DNA of 38,671 bases from Alphaproteobacteria bacterium (GTDB lineage Bacteria > Pseudomonadota > Alphaproteobacteria > Micavibrionales > UBA2020). This document shows positions 34,710 through 38,671 of this stretch, one piece after another. A model generated the notes under the pieces. It did no database searches, was not told where the DNA came from, and saw nothing but the letters and a program-made list of their open reading frames with translations. Both the position numbers and the translations under genes were made by a program. Within the stretch, counting starts at the first letter, position 1. Every line of letters starts with the position of its first letter. The stretch covers positions 1 through 38,671 of the forward strand of contig JAUXOC010000061.1 in the NCBI GenBank assembly GCA_030682495.1, given 5' to 3'.

Positions 34710-36589
34710 TTGCGTTCTTTCGGGTCTTTGGTGTCTTTGAGCTCTTTGGCTTGTTTACTCTGTTGAGCTTCTTTGACTTCCTGAGCGCCTTCGACAGCTT
34801 GATCGGCGGCTTCGGCTTTCTTTTTGCTCTTGCGGCGGCCACTATGCCCGCGCAGCAAAGACGTATCTTCCTTGCCGACTTTTTTCAGGATGTAATATTG
34901 CTGCAAAATCGTCAGACAGTTCGACCATGTCCAGTAAATCACCAGACCCGCGGCGAAATGCGCCAGCAGCACCCCGATGACATAGGGGAACCATGCCTGC
35001 AGGCGTTCCTGCATCGGGTCGGTCATCGGCGGGCTGATACGTTTCAGCTGAACCATCGTCAGCAGGAAGAGCAGCGGCCAGGCGCCGAACATCAGCACCT
35101 GCGGCGGTGTCCACGGGATAAGACCGAAGAGGTTGAAAATCGTCGTCGGATCGGGCGCGGACATATCCTTGACCCAGCCCCAGAACGGCGCATGGCGCAG
35201 CTCGACCGAGATCAGAATAACCTTGTAGAGCGAAAACATGATCGGGATCTGCAGCAGCATCGGCCAGCAGCCGCTGAACGGGTTTACGTCTTCTTTTTTG
35301 TACAGCTCCATGATCGCCATTTGCATGCCGGCACGGTCTTGTTTGTACTGCTCCTGAATCTCTTTCATCTGCGGCGCGATCAGGCGCATTTTCGCCATGG
35401 AGCGGAAAGATTTATTGGTCAGCGGGAAAAGCAGGGTGCGCACAACAACTGTCAGCAGCAAAATAGCAATCGCAATATTGCCGGAAACATCCGCCAGCCA
35501 GTGCAGCAACATAAACAGCGGCTTGGTCAGCAAATGCCACATGCCGAAATCAATGCTGTATTCAAGGTTGTTGAAGTTATAAAGCTGTTCGTAGCTTTTG
35601 ATCACCGGCAGGCTTTTGACACCGGCATAGACATAGCTGGTCACTTCGGCGGTTTCGCCGGGCGCAACGCTACGGCCTGTGCCGACAACATCGGACTGGT
35701 AGACAAATTTATCGCCGGCGCGCGTACCGATGGTGCGCGCGTTAAACCGCGCATCAGGCGTTGGCAGCAGGGCGACCATCCAGTATTTATCGGTCAGCGC
35801 CAGCCAGCCGGATGTATTCTCGTATTCGATCTTTTCGCCTTTTTCGAGGGTTTTATAGCTCGGCTCGATGCCCTCTTTGCCCATGAAAGCAACGGGGCCC
35901 TCGTGCAGCACAAAAAAGCCGCTGTAATCGACCGGCTTGCCGTGACGCGCGACCAGTTCATAGGGGTTAAGATCGACCGCAGCTTCGCCTTTGTTGGTCA
36001 CGCTCTGCGTCAGCGTGAACAGGAAATTTTCATCAAGGCGCAGGGTGCGGCGGAACGACAGGCCTGCGCCATTGTCCCACTCCATAATGACCGGCTTGCC
36101 GCTGCTGGTGATTTCGCGCGCGCTGTCCGGCGCCAGACGCCAGACGGTATTGGCGTCCGGCAAGGTCACGCCGCTGCGCGATGCCAGCCAGCCTTGTTCG
36201 ACATAGAACGCGCGCTCTACGCCAACGGGCGTCAGCAGCGCGACTTTTTCATCCCCCCCAAGAAGCTGGCGATGTTCCTGCAACGACAGGTCATCAAGGC
36301 GGCCGCCCTTCAGCGACAGACTGCCGAAGACGCGTGTGCCGCGAATTTGGATACGATCTCCCGTCTCGGCCAGCACTTCGTGGCGCGGGCGGATGGCATC
36401 GACGCCCTTGACGATATCGGCTTTGCGGTCAGCTTGCTGGCGCAGCGCTTTTTCGGCGACGGCCTGGCGTTCTTCCATTTTCGGCTTTTCGACGAAAAAA
36501 TAAAAGCCGAGGAAAATCGAAAGCGAAATCACAATCGCCATCATCAGCCGGGCGCGGTCATCTGCCTCATGCGGATCAAATTTTTTCAT
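34706..36589 (-). CDS. yidC: membrane protein insertase YidC
   Basis: A 627-aa inner-membrane insertase of the Oxa1/YidC/Alb3 family, Gram-negative form. An N-terminal membrane segment (about 14-31) precedes the large periplasmic beta-domain (about 60-340). Five conserved C-terminal membrane segments follow: FGMWHLLTKPLFMLLHWL, AIAILLLTVVVRTLLFPL, PFSGCWPMLLQIPIMFSLY and others, with the family block KSFRSMAKMRLIAPQMKEIQ. The last ~45 residues are a Lys/Glu-rich cytoplasmic tail, which in other bacteria contacts the ribosome. It is followed by engB with a 4-base overlap. Confidence 0.97.
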   Translation of the reverse strand: MKKFDPHEADDRARLMMAIVISLSIFLGFYFFVEKPKMEERQAVAEKALRQQADRKADIVKGVDAIRPRHEVLAETGDRIQIRGTRVFGSLSLKGGRLDDLSLQEHRQLLGGDEKVALLTPVGVERAFYVEQGWLASRSGVTLPDANTVWRLAPDSAREITSSGKPVIMEWDNGAGLSFRRTLRLDENFLFTLTQSVTNKGEAAVDLNPYELVARHGKPVDYSGFFVLHEGPVAFMGKEGIEPSYKTLEKGEKIEYENTSGWLALTDKYWMVALLPTPDARFNARTIGTRAGDKFVYQSDVVGTGRSVAPGETAEVTSYVYAGVKSLPVIKSYEQLYNFNNLEYSIDFGMWHLLTKPLFMLLHWLADVSGNIAIAILLLTVVVRTLLFPLTNKSFRSMAKMRLIAPQMKEIQEQYKQDRAGMQMAIMELYKKEDVNPFSGCWPMLLQIPIMFSLYKVILISVELRHAPFWGWVKDMSAPDPTTIFNLFGLIPWTPPQVLMFGAWPLLFLLTMVQLKRISPPMTDPMQERLQAWFPYVIGVLLAHFAAGLVIYWTWSNCLTILQQYYILKKVGKEDTSLLRGHSGRRKSKKKAEAADQAVEGAQEVKEAQQSKQAKELKDTKDPKERK

Positions 36590-36600
36590 GGCCTTGCTCT

Positions 36601-36996
36601 CTATCTCTCGGTCTGCGACGGGGTATGGATATGGGCGGCCGCAGGGTGCGCGGCATCACTGTTTTTAGCTTCGGGCGCATCAATAGCACAAGTACAGGCG
36701 TTTTCAGAGTAAAACTTGCCCGCCGCCGCGGGCGTGCAAAACTTGTCCGCCGTGTCCGCCGGCAGGGGCACAGGGTCATAGCCGCCCGGATTCCACGGAT
36801 GACAGCGCAAAATACGCCGCGCGCCCATAAAACCGCCGCGCAGGGCGCCGTAATGGCGAATGGCATCGGCGGCGTAATGGGAGCAGCTGGGATAAAACCG
36901 GCACTGTTTTCCCATAAGGGCCGAGAAGGTAAGTTGATAGCCGCGGATCAGCGCAAGCATGATTTTTGCGGGCAAGCTCCTGACACAGATTTTCAT
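36601..36996 (-). CDS. yidD: membrane protein insertion efficiency factor YidD
   Basis: A 131-aa protein. The first ~80 residues are the YidD domain: IRGYQLTFSALMGKQCRFYPSCSHYAADAI with three clustered Cys, and RILRCHPWNPGGYDPVP. The N-terminus is amphipathic, in line with its peripheral membrane location near YidC. The ~50 residues after that block are not typical of YidD and look disordered, ending in HTPSQTER. The ATG overlaps the rnpA stop by 4 bases and the stop lies 11 bases before yidC. Confidence 0.94.
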   Translation of the reverse strand: MKICVRSLPAKIMLALIRGYQLTFSALMGKQCRFYPSCSHYAADAIRHYGALRGGFMGARRILRCHPWNPGGYDPVPLPADTADKFCTPAAAGKFYSENACTCAIDAPEAKNSDAAHPAAAHIHTPSQTER

Positions 36997-37349
36997 GACA
37001 CAGATTCTGCGGGCAAGGCGCCGAGCGATTTCAGCGCCCAGCGAAAATCTTTTTGCAGTTTGATGAAATCGATATCGGCAGCGGCAGTGCGGCCGATCAG
37101 CACAATTTCAAGCCCGTCCAGCGATTGCTGTTTCAGATGCAAGCGCACCGTTTCGCGCAGGCGGCGCTTGGCGCGGTTGCGCACAACGGCATTACCGACC
37201 TTGCGGCTGACCGTGAGGCCGAGCCGAAAGCCGGTGCTGTCATTTTTTGAAAGCTGCATAATAAAAGCGGGCGTCACCCACTTTTGCCCCGTCTGTGCGA
37301 TGCGGCGAAAGTCATGCGACGTTTTAAGTGTCGGCACGCCCGCGCACAT
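36993..37349 (-). CDS. rnpA: ribonuclease P protein component
   Basis: 118 aa. The signature RNRAKRRLRETVR and FRLGLTVSRKVGNAVV identify the protein subunit of RNase P, which assists the RNA subunit in tRNA 5' processing. The family usually starts with a PTLK-like sequence, here VPTLKTSHDF, so GTG at 37337 is a possible start. I chose ATG at 37349 because AGGGG lies upstream, although that site is part of a hairpin (ACAGGG/CCCTGT) in the 20-base gap after rpmH. The frame is open further upstream through rpmH, which is not coding in this phase. Confidence 0.94.
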   Translation of the reverse strand: MCAGVPTLKTSHDFRRIAQTGQKWVTPAFIMQLSKNDSTGFRLGLTVSRKVGNAVVRNRAKRRLRETVRLHLKQQSLDGLEIVLIGRTAAADIDFIKLQKDFRWALKSLGALPAESVS

Positions 37350-37368
37350 GACAGGGTAAACCCCTGTG
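37350..37368 (-). promoter_or_regulatory. intercistronic hairpin between rpmH and rnpA
   Basis: On the minus strand ACAGGG-GTTTA-CCCTGT lies between the rpmH stop and the rnpA ATG and includes the only purine-rich ribosome-binding candidate for rnpA. It may lower rnpA translation relative to rpmH, or be a processing site. Confidence 0.45.
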
Positions 37369-37369
37369 C

Positions 37370-37504
37370 TTAGGCGGACAGACGCTTGCGGCCTTTGGCG
37401 CGGCGCGCAGCCAGAACTTTCTGGCCGTTGCGGGTTGCCATGCGCGTGCGGAAGCCGTGGCGGCGTTTGCGAACCAGCTTGCTGGGTTGATAAGTACGTT
37501 TCAC
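37370..37504 (-). CDS. rpmH: 50S ribosomal protein bL34, GTG start
   Basis: A 44-aa basic protein with the invariant bL34 sequence: (M)[34 protein letters not shown] and the KGRKRL end. It is one of the smallest 50S proteins. The start codon is GTG at 37502-37504 with GGAG 7 bases upstream; no ATG is present at this position. First gene of the rpmH-rnpA-yidD-yidC-engB operon, directly behind a near-consensus promoter. Confidence 0.97.
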   Translation of the reverse strand: MKRTYQPSKLVRKRRHGFRTRMATRNGQKVLAARRAKGRKRLSA

Positions 37505-37554
37505 AGTCGGTCTCCATTGCGGACAAATAGAATCTGAATATTCAAGACCTAGGT

Positions 37555-37583
37555 GTATAGGGCTCCGCCCCCGCCTGTGTCAA
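37555..37583 (-). promoter_or_regulatory. rpmH operon promoter
   Basis: On the minus strand a perfect TTGACA (37578-37583) is 17 bases from CTATAC (37555-37560; TATACA one base on). It lies about 50 bases upstream of the rpmH GTG. Confidence 0.75.
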
Positions 37584-37684
37584 CCGCTTTTTGCCGCTTA
37601 TGATAAATAATCGAATAAAAACAAGGGGTGCATATCGCGCCCTCCGCTGCAAATACCTTTGTTTTCAAGACCTTGATAATATGA

Positions 37685-37713
37685 TTGACAGATAACGCGC
37701 AAGAAAGGATAAC
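37685..37713 (+). promoter_or_regulatory. candidate promoter for tRNA-Arg
   Basis: TTGACA at 37685-37690, a 17-base spacer and GATAAC at 37708-37713. The tRNA begins about 100 bases later, so the primary transcript would carry a long structured leader. Confidence 0.5.
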
Positions 37714-37818
37714 AAAGCAGCCGCAGGCCAAGCCCTTTATAACGCCGGCCGATACGCGATAAAGGGGCGAGGCCGGTCAGGCTCCGGCGGATTTTCTCCG
37801 CGCGGACAAATCTCTCAG

Positions 37819-37895
37819 GCGCCCGTAGCTCAACTGGATAGAGTGTTGGCCTCCGAAGCTAAAGGTTGTGGGTTCGAATCCCGCCGGGCGCGCCA
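37819..37895 (+). tRNA. tRNA-Arg (anticodon CCG)
   Basis: A 77-base cloverleaf with encoded CCA. The acceptor stem is GCGCCCG/CGGGCGC. The D arm contains GCTCAACTGGATAGAGT. The anticodon stem TTGGC/GCTAA closes the loop CTCCGAA with anticodon CCG, which reads the CGG arginine codon. The T arm is GTGGG-TTCGAAT-CCCGC. A CTTTTTCT run follows shortly after the 3' end. Confidence 0.96.
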
Positions 37896-37992
37896 TCTTT
37901 TTCTAAAGAGATTGAGCAGCAAACGCTCTCTGATATTTAAGACTCACTCTCTTTGTTTGTGTACACAACGAACACGCAAGAGATGCTTAAGA

Positions 37993-38328
37993 CTAAGGCA
38001 GAGTACCAAATTCACTTTTTATGTTTTCCGAAGCTCCATGGCTAAGAAGAAATTCTACTACGTCATCGTTCCCTTTCATCTTCGCATAATGAAGTGGGGT
38101 GTACCCCATGTCGCCAAGTCGATTCACATCTATGCCCGCTTTTACCAGCAATTCGACTGCGCGCAAATCTCCACGAAAGGCGGCGATATGCAACAGGTGG
38201 TCACCACCGGGTTCAATATAGGTAAGAGGGTCAATCGGGTCGCATGGATCGTTCGATTCATAGTTTATCAAATCGGCATACTTTCGTTGCAGCTCGTCAA
38301 TTTCTGCTTTAGTCAGGCTCATAGACAT
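37993..38328 (-). CDS. small ankyrin-repeat protein (111 aa)
   Basis: An N-terminal charged helix (LTKAEIDELQRKYADLI, 5-21) is followed by an acidic linker and two ankyrin repeats: DHLLHIAAFRGDLRAVELLV (43-62, ending in KAGIDVN) and YTPLHYAKMKGNDDVVEFLL (76-95, ending in SHGA). The ATG at 38328 has GAGG 6 bases upstream; an upstream extension of 15 residues is rejected for lack of a ribosome-binding site. TATAAA at 38351-38356 (minus) could be its -10 box. Short ankyrin proteins of this shape often occur as solitary cargo genes, some as immunity proteins to polymorphic toxins; no toxin is visible within the window. The surrounding DNA is more A/T-rich than the housekeeping genes, hinting at acquisition. 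Confidence 0.8.
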   Translation of the reverse strand: MSMSLTKAEIDELQRKYADLINYESNDPCDPIDPLTYIEPGGDHLLHIAAFRGDLRAVELLVKAGIDVNRLGDMGYTPLHYAKMKGNDDVVEFLLSHGASENIKSEFGTLP

Positions 38329-38355
38329 GCATACCTCGCATCTTTTATTGTTTAT

Positions 38356-38424
38356 AGTTCTGCGGACACGCACCTAATTGTGAATAATGACGGTCAGGCA
38401 ATTTAGGTATGTGTCCCCAGAACT
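38356..38424. repeat. 69-bp palindromic element (REP/MITE-like)
   Basis: The left arm (38356-38380, AGTTCTGCGGACACGCACC and on) is an imperfect inverted copy of the right arm (38399-38424, ending GTGTCCCCAGAACT). Only about four positions differ over 25, with an 18-base centre. It would form a long hairpin. It sits between two divergent genes. The arm sequence recalls palindromes linked to REP-associated transposases, from memory only. Confidence 0.8.
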
Positions 38425-38489
38425 CCGGCATGACGAAAAGGGGAATACGTGCTTCAATGGGTAATCACTCGTTAAAAACAGGAACGCAC

Positions 38490-38666
38490 ATGAAGTTGGT
38501 CACGAAGTACAAAGATGTACTTATATCATTAACAATAGTGTTGGTGTCTTTTATCGTTATATACATCACAATATATTTTATTGCGCAAAAATACTGGATA
38601 ACCGGCTATGGCGGCACGACAAAAGGGGAAATTGAGTACGCAAGAAAAGCGGAACAAGCACAATAA
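38490..38666 (+). CDS. small single-pass membrane protein (58 aa)
   Basis: AGGA 6 bases upstream supports the ATG at 38490. A short basic N-terminus (KLVTKYK) precedes one strongly hydrophobic segment (about 10-31, rich in Ile/Val/Leu) and a soluble C-terminal tail of about 25 residues (YGGTTKGEIEYARKAEQAQ). I do not recognise a family. The coding sequence is A/T-rich compared with genes left of the tRNA. The upstream in-frame extension to 38409 overlaps the palindromic element and is probably not translated. It could be a bacteriocin-like, toxin-like or assembly factor peptide; nothing in the sequence decides this. Confidence 0.6.
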   Translation: MKLVTKYKDVLISLTIVLVSFIVIYITIYFIAQKYWITGYGGTTKGEIEYARKAEQAQ

Positions 38667-38671
38667 TCTTT

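Larger units (their letters stand above)
37505..37818. other. 314-bp gene-free region between rpmH and tRNA-Arg
   Basis: Holds the divergent rpmH promoter (37555-37583), a plus-strand promoter candidate (37685-37713) and a GC-rich stretch just before the tRNA with several possible hairpins: CCCTTTAT/ATAAAGGG at 37733-37740 and 37759-37766, CGCCGG/CCGGCG at 37743-37748 and 37784-37789, and GCGGA/TCCGC near 37787-37802. I see no coding frame in it. Confidence 0.5.

Noticed and set aside
34751-36712. 653-codon open frame opposite yidC
   Set aside because: Composition-driven antisense frame rich in Arg, Gln and His; yidC is unambiguous on the other strand.
37800-37825. Glycine riboswitch-like AATCTCTCAGGC
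   Set aside because: The matching GGAGAG strand and aptamer core are missing upstream, and the last bases belong to the tRNA acceptor stem.

Overview
The window looks like a chromosomal stretch from an alphaproteobacterium of moderately high G+C. The main reasons are the cytochrome aa3 oxidase cluster order (coxB-ctaD-ctaB-small membrane protein-ctaG-coxC-DUF983-SURF1) running on towards thrC, the fused ~1170-residue indolepyruvate ferredoxin oxidoreductase, the rpmH-rnpA-yidD-yidC-engB block, and a TipF-like EAL protein. A DotA/TraY-family protein in a housekeeping setting would fit Micavibrio/Rhodospirillales-like lineages, but I cannot fix the order from sequence alone.

Layout. 1-231: 5' part of a phosphomannomutase/phosphoglucomutase (minus). 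387-3974: plus-strand group of an unknown 188-aa protein (apparently leaderless mRNA), an RlmM/FtsJ-like rRNA methyltransferase and an M24 aminopeptidase P, then a separately promoted ankyrin protein (4049-5179). 5186-7077: minus-strand pair of an unknown protein with a degenerate nucleoside-diphosphate-kinase signature and a protein-kinase-fold protein. 7238-7453: rpsU with an uncertain start codon. 7733-11236: indolepyruvate ferredoxin oxidoreductase, ending at a strong terminator shared with the convergent yejABEF peptide-uptake operon (16980-11292). 17183-19927: a solitary DotA/TraY-like membrane protein with its own promoter and terminator.

20101-27024: a tight minus-strand run SURF1 - M32 carboxypeptidase - thrC - pyrD - TipF-like degenerate EAL protein - HAD-IIA phosphatase, with several ATGA overlaps. 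27108-27686: a plus-strand HExxH metallopeptidase-like gene interrupts the cox/SURF1 block. 27683-33420: DUF983, coxC, ctaG, a 42-aa membrane protein, ctaB, ctaD and coxB, making and assembling heme-copper oxidase. Between coxC and DUF983 lie two tandem palindromic repeats whose stems differ in sequence but keep base pairing. 33629-33907: a small coiled-coil protein whose promoter -35 box sits inside a palindrome.

34047-37504: engB, yidC, yidD, rnpA and rpmH (GTG start) in one minus-strand operon behind a near-consensus promoter. 37819-37895: tRNA-Arg(CCG). The right edge holds a small ankyrin protein and a small single-pass membrane protein, divergent around a 69-bp palindromic element resembling REP/MITE elements.

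The strongest candidates for something undescribed are the covarying structured repeats at 28065-28313, the NDPK-like protein paired with a kinase-like protein at 5186-7077, the isolated DotA/TraY gene, and the palindromic element between the two orphan genes at the right edge.
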